DNA of 5,462 nt. It comes from Tannerella sp. Lineage in GTDB: Bacteria > Bacteroidota > Bacteroidia > Bacteroidales > Tannerellaceae. The position numbers and the translations under genes are program-made. Below, piece after piece: positions 1-5,462 of this stretch. The notes under the pieces were generated by a model that had not been told where the DNA came from, ran no database searches, and saw nothing but the letters and a program-made list of their open reading frames with translations. The stretch covers positions 1 to 5,462 of the forward strand of contig JAITHS010000066.1 of the NCBI GenBank assembly GCA_031279875.1. The letters are read 5' to 3'. Position 1 is the first letter of the stretch; each line of letters begins with the position of its first letter.

Positions 1-116
1 AACCTCCAAAAATTGATTTTTTCGAGGCCTGCGACTGAGGAAAAAGCGGAGTTTACTGACGTAAATGAGCATTTTGACGAAGGAGCAAAACGAAGAAAAA
101 ACAATTTTTCGAGGTT
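1..116. repeat. Long imperfect palindrome at the 5' end of the first gene
   Basis: Bases 1-15 (aacctccaaaaattg) and 102-116 (caatttttcgaggtt) are inverted copies matching at 14 of 15 positions. Further inward the halves still pair in patches: a T-run followed by C, then tgc, aaaa-gc, and tttac/gtaaa at 52-56 and 61-65 around a centre near 57-60. The left end also forms its own small hairpin (3-12 with 17-27). The whole block looks like a decayed palindromic repeat element, perhaps starting before base 1. It is fully open in the gene's frame, encodes a charged peptide of about 35 residues with no family resemblance, and stops just before the hotdog domain. Whether it is mobile or multicopy cannot be judged from one copy. 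Confidence 0.55.
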
Positions 117-1323
117 CCCAACAAATGAAGAATGCAAATATCGTTTGCGTCTCAATGCCGAACATACGATTTTTAAAGCTCACTTTTCAGGTTATCCGGT
201 CTTGCCAGGCGCTTGTATTGTGCAGATTATTAAGGAATTGGCAGAAGATTTCTTTTCACGACAATTGTTTGTGGCTTCGCTTAAAAATATTAAGTTTTTG
301 GCTGTTATTAACCCCGTTGTGACACCGGAAGTTGTTGTGCAACTGGGTTTTAAGGTGTCGGATGACGGTTTGATTTCGGTTGATGCGGTTTTTACGGACG
401 GGGAGACGGTGTTTTCGAAAGGGTGCGTGCGTCTGGATTGCGGCGCGCCTACTAATGACGGACAGGGCATTCGTCACTGCGAGGAACGAAGCAATCCAGA
501 AGAAAAAGAACGCTGGATTGCTTCGTGCGTCGTGATGCCGACATACAACAAGGCCTCGACGCTCAAAACGGTGATTGACAGCGTATTACAACAAACGCCC
601 AATCTGATTGTCGTTAATGACGGCTCGACTGACGCTACGGCTCAAATACTTGATAATTACCGCAATAGGATTTCTATTGTGGAATATCCCCACAATCGCG
701 GCAAGGGATACGCTCTGAAATGTGGATTTGATAAAGCGGAACAACTTGGTTTTAAGGATGTTATCACGCTTGATTCCGACGGGCAACATTTTGCTTCCGA
801 GATTGTCAAATTCGCACAAGCCGCTGTAAAACAGCCCAATACGCTTTTTGTCGGGCAGCGCACTACGGAAGGCGAAGATATGCCTGCTGGGAACAGTTTT
901 GCTAATAAGTTTTCAAATTTCTGGTTTATGGTGCAAACGGCTTATAAACTGAAAGATACACAAAACGGTTTCCGACTTTATCCGCTGGCAGCGATGAAAG
1001 GTCTGCGACCGCTGTCATCGCGCTATGAGGCTGAACTTGAGATACTTGTACGTGCCGCGTGGAGAGGAATTAAAATTGCTCCCATTCCGACAAGAGTTTA
1101 TTATCCGCCTAAAAATGAGCGTATTACTCACTTTCGACCCGGAAAAGATTTCTTTCGTATCAGCGTGCTTAACACGATGCTGACATTGATTGCCGTTGTA
1201 TATGGCTATCCGTCAATGTTTTACAACCATGTAAAGATTAATGTTGTCAAATTGTTTGCATTTACTATACATAATGTTGTCAAATTGTTTACATTTGATA
1301 AATTAATGTCAAAAAAAACGTAA
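1..1323 (+). CDS. Hotdog dehydratase-like / family 2 glycosyltransferase fusion protein, 5' end probably outside window
   Basis: The frame is open from base 1 to TAA 1321-1323. The only plausible start in the window before the first domain is TTG 13 (436 residues; numbering below uses it). No in-frame ATG occurs until 535, inside the glycosyltransferase, so the true start may lie upstream. Residues ~1-35 come from a palindromic repeat, ~36-140 form an acyl-ACP dehydratase-like hotdog fold, ~154-175 come from a second palindromic repeat, and ~172-400 form a GT2 glycosyltransferase. The last ~30 residues carry an 11-residue tandem duplication. The likely role is cytoplasmic: modification of an acyl chain held on a carrier protein plus transfer of a sugar or polyprenyl-sugar, in a pigment or polyene-type lipid pathway. 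This follows from resemblance to Bacteroidetes aryl-polyene/flexirubin clusters and from the exporter gene 3 bases downstream, which is probably co-transcribed. Family calls are firm; substrate and pathway are inferred. Confidence 0.85.
   Translation, partial: NLQKLIFSRPATEEKAEFTDVNEHFDEGAKRRKNNFSRFPTNEECKYRLRLNAEHTIFKAHFSGYPVLPGACIVQIIKELAEDFFSRQLFVASLKNIKFLAVINPVVTPEVVVQLGFKVSDDGLISVDAVFTDGETVFSKGCVRLDCGAPTNDGQGIRHCEERSNPEEKERWIASCVVMPTYNKASTLKTVIDSVLQQTPNLIVVNDGSTDATAQILDNYRNRISIVEYPHNRGKGYALKCGFDKAEQLGFKDVITLDSDGQHFASEIVKFAQAAVKQPNTLFVGQRTTEGEDMPAGNSFANKFSNFWFMVQTAYKLKDTQNGFRLYPLAAMKGLRPLSSRYEAELEILVRAAWRGIKIAPIPTRVYYPPKNERITHFRPGKDFFRISVLNTMLTLIAVVYGYPSMFYNHVKINVVKLFAFTIHNVVKLFTFDKLMSKKT
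118..435 (+). other. Domain: FabZ/ApeI-like hotdog (3-hydroxyacyl-ACP dehydratase-like)
   Basis: Residues ~36-141 of the first protein. The core reads HFSGYPVLPGA, starting at H57, and matches the FabZ signature HFPGxPVMPGV; H57 is the expected catalytic histidine. Fourteen residues on, where FabZ has its catalytic glutamate, there is Q71 (ACIVQII). Glutamine at this site is, as I recall, common in the Bacteroidetes pigment-cluster subgroup, so this may be a specialised or weakly active dehydratase or a thioesterase-like hotdog rather than housekeeping FabZ. The central strands (KNIKFL, then the segment VVQLGFKVSDDG) and the final strand (KGCVRL) complete one hotdog fold of normal length. Confidence 0.8.
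472..537. repeat. Palindromic repeat element inserted in frame between hotdog and GT2 domains
   Basis: Bases 486-499 (acgaagcaatccag) and 513-526 (ctggattgcttcgt) are perfect 14-bp inverted copies around a 13-base A-rich loop. The outer arms (472-485 and 527-537) pair imperfectly with a 3-base gap. The span is 66 bases, i.e. 22 codons, and has no stop in the gene's frame. It reads RHCEERSNP...WIASCVV, the peptide signature of a palindromic repeat that I recall as widespread and often seen in spurious small ORFs of unrelated bacteria. Its position exactly at the domain boundary suggests it removed the stop of the hotdog gene and fused the two cistrons. The exact ends are uncertain by a few bases. 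Confidence 0.8.
526..1215 (+). other. Domain: GT2 glycosyltransferase, dolichyl-phosphate-mannose-synthase-like
   Basis: Residues ~172-401. The first strand CVVMPTYN is followed by IVVNDGSTD (D203, D207), the nucleotide-sugar site, and by LDSDGQH with the metal-binding D254-x-D256. The NRGKGYAL segment and QNGFRLYP (Q317) are typical of the DPM1-like branch of family 2. The motif YYPPKNERITHFRP and a terminal hydrophobic segment (SVLNTMLTLIAVVYGYP) match the small GT2 proteins that sit beside MMPL exporters in Bacteroidetes pigment clusters. No full transmembrane bundle is present, so the enzyme is probably peripheral on the inner membrane. Its first strand is partly encoded by the right arm of the palindromic repeat at 472-537. 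Donor and acceptor cannot be read from the sequence. Confidence 0.92.
1239..1304 (+). repeat. 33-bp tandem duplication at the 3' end of the GT2 coding region
   Basis: Bases 1239-1263 and 1272-1296 match at 24 of 25 positions (taatgttgtcaaattgttt, then g/a, then cattt). The period is 33 bases, or 11 codons, so the frame is kept and the peptide NVVKLFAF is repeated as NVVKLFTF. A short third resemblance (taatgtcaaa) begins at 1304, also about one period on. The repeat lies after the conserved end of the GT2 fold and just before the stop, so it extends the C-terminus with two short amphipathic segments. Replication slippage is the simplest origin. Confidence 0.85.
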
Positions 1324-1326
1324 TAT

Positions 1327-3741
1327 ATGACAAAGTTTTTCCTCACTGTTTACGATTATTTTGCGTCTCGTCGCGGTTTGCTGTTCGGGCTATCGGCGTG
1401 TTTGGCTGTCGTTTTTGCTGTGGCGGCGTTACATATCGGATTCAAGGAAGATATTGCGCGATTTCTCCCCGAAAACAAAGATAATAAGAGGATTAACGAT
1501 GCCTATCAATATGTTGCGACGTCGAACACGGTAACGGTTTATTGCGAGGTTAAAGACCAAATTTCTAACGGCATTCGTGCAACAGACGCACTTGCGGCGC
1601 GTTTGGAGCGTCTGCAAACCGACGGCGCCGTCAAGAGCATTTTTTATTCCGTTAATCCCGAAGAAATGTTGGAAATATCGTCGTTTATCATCAAAAATAT
1701 GCCTTATTTCCTTGAAGAAGAGGATTATAGGCGTATCAATTCGTTGCTGACACGCGAAGCGATAGCGCAACAGATTGAAAATGACCGTAATATGCTGTCT
1801 TCGGCGGCAGGTATCATCGTACGCAACAACATTTTGCTCGACCCGCTACAACTCAGCGCGCCGCTGATGGCTAAATTACAGGAATTTAAGGCGGGCGGTA
1901 ATTATCAAATCATTGATGATCACCTTTTTACAAACGACGGTGAGGCGCTAATGTTCATTGATTGCGCCTTTTCCGCAAGCGAAACCGACCGCAACGCCGC
2001 CTTTACCGATTCGCTGAAAAAATACCTGACCGAGATAGAAACAGAGTATAATGACGTGAAATTCAGCTATTTCGGAGCATCTGAAATAGCCGTTTCCAAT
2101 GCCGACCGTATCAAAAGCGACACGGCGCTTTCGATGACGCTTGCTATGATACTGATTTTCTGTCTGTTAATATATTCGTTCAGACGCGCCGGACGCATAC
2201 TGCTCATATTAGTTTCGACTGTTTTCGGAGCGCTGTTCGCTTTGGCGGCGCTTTTTTTCCTGCGCGGAGAAGTGTCGATAATAGCAATCGGCATCAGTTC
2301 GATAATGTTTGGAATAGCAATCAATTACCCGCTGCATTTCATTGAGCATCACCGACATACCGGTAATTCCCGCCACGTCATTAAGGACATCATACAGCCT
2401 CTCACAATCGGCAATATCACGACGGTGGGCGCGTTTATTAGTTTGCTTTTCGTCGGCTCGGCGGCAATGACAGATCTCGGACTATTCGCTTCGTTGCTCC
2501 TCGTCGGCACAATTCTTTTTGTCCTCATATTCCTGCCTCATCTTTTGAAAAACAATCAACATGCTGATATTCAATGCGATAACTCGCTCTTCGGACGCTT
2601 TGCCCAAAAACCGTTTGAACAAAACAGGTATATCATTCTGACTGTCATTGCATTAACAATAGCAGCCTGTTTTTTTGCCGGAGATACACGCTTCGAGACA
2701 GACATGCAAAAAATAAATTACATGACTGAAAATCAGCGTGTTTCTTTTGACAAAATGATGAACCTGCTGAATAACAACCGTCATCTGATGTATTATGTTA
2801 CCGAAGGCGAAACGCTTGATGATGCGCTCGAAAACAATGAGGATAACATGCTCAAAGTGAGAGAATTAACCGCCGACAAAATAGACCGTTACGGCGGAGT
2901 GAGCGTGTTTTACCCGTCGCAACAAAAGCAAAAGGAGAGAATCGACCGGTGGAACGGTTTTTGGAATGAACATCGCGACGGCGTAATGCAATATTTGCGC
3001 GAAGAAGCGCATCATAAAGGCTTCAAAGACAATGCTTTCGCTAATTTTCAAGCAATGTTGGAGCATCAATATCAGCCTGTTGACATGTCGTATTTCGATA
3101 TTATAAAATCGTCTCTTGCCAAAAATTATCTGAACGTTAAGGATGATAAATACTTGATAATCAATATGTTATATACCGACCGCGACAGTGCTGAGGTTAT
3201 AGAACAAACCCTCAACGCAGTCAGTCCGACAGGAATAGCCTTCGACGCCGGTTCGATAACGCGCAGGATGGTCGGTTCGCTGTCGGACGGTTTCAATAAT
3301 GTGCTGTATATCTGCGGTTTAATCGTCTTAGTGTTCCTCATTATCACTCTCGGACGCATAGAATTGAGCCTTATAGCATTTATTCCTCTGGCACTCAGTT
3401 GGTTGCTGATACTCGGATTAATGAATATCCTCGACATGCGCTTTAACATCGTGAATATCATCCTCGCCACGTTTATTTTCGGGCAGGGCGACGACTACAC
3501 AATATTCATGACCGAGGGGCTGATGTACGAATATACCTACCGTCGCCGGATGCTCGCGTCATACAAAAAAGCCATCCTGACGTCGGCTATCATCATGTTT
3601 GTCGGCATGGGAATGCTCATCACGGCGCGTCATCCGGCATTGCGCTCACTCGCCGAAGTAACGATTACGGGCATGATCTCGGTAGTAGTCATGTCGTTTG
3701 TCTTTCCGTCGCTGCTGTACAGGTTTTTAACGCTCAAAAAA
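1327..3741 (+). other. Domain: MMPL/RND-family exporter with 12 transmembrane helices
   Basis: The layout is the RND two-fold repeat. Helix 1 spans residues ~18-37, then comes a periplasmic domain (~39-266), helices 2-6 (~268-410), helix 7 (~435-453), a second periplasmic domain (~455-657) and helices 8-12 (~659-803). In helix 10 the proton-relay-like motif GQGDDY keeps acidic residues (D722, D723). The matching site in helix 4 reads GIAINY, with N333 where MmpL proteins usually have aspartate. Early motifs such as FKEDIARFLPEN match the start of the first porter domain in lipid and pigment exporters of this group. The likely job is to extract an acylated product from the inner membrane toward the periplasm; the cargo is inferred only from context. 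Confidence 0.9.
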
Positions 3742-5462
3742 GGCAAACCGCGTACTTATCCGCTTACTTTGCGCAACCTCTCCGCAATGGTTTATTCGTT
3801 CTTTATCTTTTTGATTATAAGTTTGTTAACTACCGTTATCGGAAGTTTGATGTTTGCTTTCGGAAAAGCGACCGAAAAGAAAAAACTGTACTATCATATC
3901 CTGATACAGAAGGTAATAAAATTCCTGCTCTATCGTATTCCGTTCGTTAAGACCAACTTACGCAATCTTGCCGACGAAAATTTTGAACGCCCCGGCATCA
4001 TCATCTGCAATCATCAGTCGCACCTCGACCTCGCATGTGTTATGATGCTGACTCCCAAGCTAATAATCCTCACCAACGACTGGGTATGGAACTCTCCTTT
4101 TTACGGCAAACTGATTAAATACGCTGATTATTACCCTGTTTCAAAAGGAATAGAGAATGCCGTTGAGCGCCTTCGCGGGGCTGTAGAACGCGGCTATTCG
4201 ATCGTTGTCTTCCCCGAAGGTACCCGCTCGCCCGATTGCAGGATAGGGCGTTTTCATCGCGGAGCGTTCTATCTGGCTGAAAAACTGAATGTTGACATTA
4301 TTCCTGTCTTTATTCACGGCGTCGGACATGTACTTCCAAAGCCCGATTTTTTGCTGCGCAAAGGGACGATAGATATTCGTATAATGCCGCGTATAACGCC
4401 TGATGATGAGCGCTTTACATCTAACTATTCGCAGCGTTCACTTGAAGTCCGACATTATTATTCGGAAGAATATGCAAAGATATGTCGCGAACTTGAAACT
4501 CCTGATTATTACGCAGATAGCGTTATACATAATTATATATACAAGGGTGCGAAAATAGAGCGGAGCGTGCGGCGTAACATGCGACGGTCGGGTAATTTTG
4601 CCGCTGATATTGCCGCCATGCCTGAATACGGCGACTACACGCTCCGCAATACCGGTTACGGCGAGTTTGCGCTACTGGCTGCGCTCGTCCGCAAAAAACT
4701 GCACATAACCGCTATCGAACCCGACGACGACGTGCGTACCATAGCCGAAAACTGCGCATTAAAGCCTGATAATCTGGTCTTTACCGATAGGATTATCCAC
4801 CTTTCAGAGACCGATTCTACAAACCTCTATCTGCAACAACTCTGCGAAACCGAAACACTGCCTTCCGATACGGTAGTAGTTGCCGATTATCAGACTTCTG
4901 GACGCGGACAAGCAGGCAATTCATGGGAATCCGCAGAAGGCAAAAACCTTATATTCAGCACCTTATATCGACCGACGAACCTTCCGGCAAACCGATTGTT
5001 CGCTATTTCGGAAATTACCGCTTTGAGTGTAAAAAATACACTTAAAAAATACATAAACGCCGATATTACAGTCAAATGGTCGAACGATATTTACGTAGGA
5101 GACAAAAAAATATGCGGTATATTAATTGAAAATCAGATAGTTAATGATACTGCGACCTGTTCTCACCGTATTGGACGGTCGGTTATCGGTATCGGGATAA
5201 ATATCAACCAGAACGTTTTTTCGGAAAACCTGCCTAATCCGGTGTCATTAAGCCAATTAACCGGCACAAATCACGACCTTGAAGATATTCTGCAAACTTT
5301 CCTGCAAATGTTTGATTCGTACTGCAAACGCCTTGACGTTCAGCAATATGACTCCATCCACAGCGAATATCTTGCATCTCTTTACCGTCGCGAAGGTTTT
5401 CATCCCTACTCCGACGCAAACGGTCGGTTTGAAGCCGCTATCCACGACGTTGAGCCGACCGG
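1327..5462 (+). CDS. MMPL-type exporter / lysophospholipid acyltransferase / methyltransferase-like / biotin ligase fusion, 3' end outside window
   Basis: One open frame runs from ATG 1327 to the window end: 1378 codons with no stop. The start is chosen because it lies 3 bases after the upstream stop and leads directly into the first transmembrane helix of an RND-type transporter. No clear Shine-Dalgarno is visible; the A-rich run at 1311-1318 is typical of Bacteroidetes. Order of parts (residues): MMPL transporter 1-805, extra helix ~823-843, PlsC-like acyltransferase ~855-1020, methyltransferase-like segment ~1045-1154, biotin-protein ligase 1155-1378+. The first three together form an established trifunctional protein type of Bacteroidetes pigment-type clusters. 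The BirA domain is an addition I do not know from that family. All domains after helix 12 should face the cytoplasm if the topology follows other RND proteins. The gene is probably co-transcribed with the preceding one. Confidence 0.93.
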   Translation, partial: MTKFFLTVYDYFASRRGLLFGLSACLAVVFAVAALHIGFKEDIARFLPENKDNKRINDAYQYVATSNTVTVYCEVKDQISNGIRATDALAARLERLQTDGAVKSIFYSVNPEEMLEISSFIIKNMPYFLEEEDYRRINSLLTREAIAQQIENDRNMLSSAAGIIVRNNILLDPLQLSAPLMAKLQEFKAGGNYQIIDDHLFTNDGEALMFIDCAFSASETDRNAAFTDSLKKYLTEIETEYNDVKFSYFGASEIAVSNADRIKSDTALSMTLAMILIFCLLIYSFRRAGRILLILVSTVFGALFALAALFFLRGEVSIIAIGISSIMFGIAINYPLHFIEHHRHTGNSRHVIKDIIQPLTIGNITTVGAFISLLFVGSAAMTDLGLFASLLLVGTILFVLIFLPHLLKNNQHADIQCDNSLFGRFAQKPFEQNRYIILTVIALTIAACFFAGDTRFETDMQKINYMTENQRVSFDKMMNLLNNNRHLMYYVTEGETLDDALENNEDNMLKVRELTADKIDRYGGVSVFYPSQQKQKERIDRWNGFWNEHRDGVMQYLREEAHHKGFKDNAFANFQAMLEHQYQPVDMSYFDIIKSSLAKNYLNVKDDKYLIINMLYTDRDSAEVIEQTLNAVSPTGIAFDAGSITRRMVGSLSDGFNNVLYICGLIVLVFLIITLGRIELSLIAFIPLALSWLLILGLMNILDMRFNIVNIILATFIFGQGDDYTIFMTEGLMYEYTYRRRMLASYKKAILTSAIIMFVGMGMLITARHPALRSLAEVTITGMISVVVMSFVFPSLLYRFLTLKKGKPRTYPLTLRNLSAMVYSFFIFLIISLLTTVIGSLMFAFGKATEKKKLYYHILIQKVIKFLLYRIPFVKTNLRNLADENFERPGIIICNHQSHLDLACVMMLTPKLIILTNDWVWNSPFYGKLIKYADYYPVSKGIENAVERLRGAVERGYSIVVFPEGTRSPDCRIGRFHRGAFYLAEKLNVDIIPVFIHGVGHVLPKPDFLLRKGTIDIRIMPRITPDDERFTSNYSQRSLEVRHYYSEEYAKICRELETPDYYADSVIHNYIYKGAKIERSVRRNMRRSGNFAADIAAMPEYGDYTLRNTGYGEFALLAALVRKKLHITAIEPDDDVRTIAENCALKPDNLVFTDRIIHLSETDSTNLYLQQLCETETLPSDTVVVADYQTSGRGQAGNSWESAEGKNLIFSTLYRPTNLPANRLFAISEITALSVKNTLKKYINADITVKWSNDIYVGDKKICGILIENQIVNDTATCSHRIGRSVIGIGININQNVFSENLPNPVSLSQLTGTNHDLEDILQTFLQMFDSYCKRLDVQQYDSIHSEYLASLYRREGFHPYSDANGRFEAAIHDVEPT
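3889..4386 (+). other. Domain: PlsC-like lysophospholipid acyltransferase
   Basis: Residues ~855-1020. Motif I is CNHQSHLDL with the catalytic H896-x4-D901. Motif III is FPEGTRS (962-968, E964) and motif IV is DIIPVFIHG (P993). The spacing is that of 1-acyl-glycerol-3-phosphate acyltransferases. All signature residues are present, so the domain looks active. A hydrophobic helix at ~823-843 (bases ~3793-3855) links it to the transporter and would keep it at the membrane surface. By analogy with pigment clusters it may acylate the exported product rather than a housekeeping phospholipid; that is inference. Confidence 0.92.
4459..4788 (+). other. Domain: short class I methyltransferase-like segment
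   Basis: Residues ~1045-1154. A basic stretch (YKGAKIERSVRRNMRR) is followed by a motif I-like loop, RNTGYGEFALLAALV (G1110, G1112, E1113), and after the next strand by an acidic residue (E1131 in AIEPDDD), as in SAM-binding Rossmann folds. Only about 40 residues follow the glycine loop before the biotin ligase starts, so later strands and any catalytic motif are absent. The matching segment in the trifunctional Bacteroidetes family is, as I recall, also short, so this may be its normal form; otherwise it is truncated at the fusion. Methyltransferase activity is doubtful. Confidence 0.6.
4789..5462 (+). other. birA: Domain: biotin-[acetyl-CoA carboxylase] ligase (BirA), C-terminus cut by window end
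   Basis: Residues 1155-1378+. The domain opens with IIHLSETDSTN (S1164-T-N), then has the biotinyl-adenylate loop SGRGQAGNSW (1191-1200), the catalytic-lysine motif KWSNDIY (K1250) followed by KKICGILIEN, and GIGININQ. The end (EGFHPYSDANGRFEA...) enters the small C-terminal SH3-like domain, of which roughly the last 30 residues lie outside the window. No helix-turn-helix precedes it, so this is a non-repressor ligase, as is usual in Bacteroidetes. It would biotinylate the carrier subunit of acetyl-CoA carboxylase and related enzymes. There is no ATG between 4621 and the domain start, and its first residues follow the preceding segment with no linker, so it is translated as part of the transporter protein. 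Confidence 0.93.

Noticed and set aside
3..27. Short hairpin with an A/T stem resembling a terminator of an upstream gene.
   Set aside because: The stem is mostly A-T with a mismatch, it lies in an open frame, and it is better explained as part of the larger palindrome at 1-116.
65..322. An ATG-initiated open frame of 85 codons (frame 2) at the start of the window.
   Set aside because: It overlaps the hotdog domain, whose conserved motif is in frame 1, and its translation resembles no family.
1290..1297. TACATTTG matches the Bacteroides -7 promoter element TAnnTTTG, shortly before the exporter start.
   Set aside because: No TTTG element lies at the usual ~20-base distance upstream, it sits inside the tandem repeat in coding sequence, and such matches are frequent in AT-rich DNA. 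Co-transcription with the first gene is simpler.
1429..1770. Minus-strand open frames, including 1429-1770, 2067-2324 and 3126-3470.
   Set aside because: All lie opposite strongly supported transporter sequence and their translations look like composition-driven shadows.
4618..4620. ATG 4618 as an independent start for a separate biotin ligase gene.
   Set aside because: It would add about 56 residues of the methyltransferase-like motif before BirA, and no stop of the upstream protein exists nearby.
4771..4816. Inverted copies aatc(t)ggtct and agaccgatt flank the methyltransferase-BirA junction, hinting at a third repeat-mediated fusion.
   Set aside because: The right arm encodes the conserved ETDS of BirA, the arms need a bulged base, and the interior pairs poorly. 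Chance is likely, though a comparison with unfused relatives could revive it.

Overview
The window is almost entirely coding on the + strand, and everything lies in one reading frame. That frame is broken by a single stop (TAA at 1321-1323), so two very long open frames fill the window and both appear to continue past its edges. Protein features point to Bacteroidetes, probably Bacteroidales: a transporter/acyltransferase/methyltransferase-like fusion of the type found in flexirubin and aryl-polyene pigment clusters of that phylum, a biotin ligase without an N-terminal DNA-binding domain, A-rich sequence rather than a clear Shine-Dalgarno before the second gene, and moderate GC. This assignment comes from recalled family resemblance, not from a search.

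Region 1-1323 encodes an acyl-ACP dehydratase-like hotdog domain followed in frame by a family 2 glycosyltransferase. Relatives of these two domains are usually separate neighbouring genes. Two palindromic repeats lie in the frame: one over the first ~116 bases, before the hotdog core, and one of ~66 bases at 472-537, exactly between the two domains. The second has a perfect 14-bp stem and reads through as a peptide with the HCEERSNP / WIAS signature of a repeat class that recurs in many bacterial genomes. The frame has no ATG before the hotdog domain, so the gene either starts at TTG 13 or is joined to something further upstream. Its 3' end carries a 33-bp tandem duplication.

Region 1327-5462 begins 3 bases after the stop and runs off the window. 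It encodes, in order, a 12-helix MMPL/RND-type exporter, an extra membrane helix, a PlsC-type lysophospholipid acyltransferase, a short methyltransferase-like segment, and a nearly complete biotin-protein ligase (BirA). The first three parts are a known Bacteroidetes combination. The BirA domain fused to the end, with no stop and no usable start codon at the junction, is the most unusual observation here.

As a unit, the hotdog, glycosyltransferase, exporter and acyltransferase domains fit assembly of a polyene-type or other modified acyl chain on an acyl carrier protein, decoration with a sugar or acyl group, and export from the inner membrane. BirA attaches biotin to the carrier subunit of acetyl-CoA carboxylase, which supplies malonyl units for such chains. 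That metabolic link to the fusion is inference. No RNA gene, CRISPR array, transposase, convincing promoter or terminator was seen.
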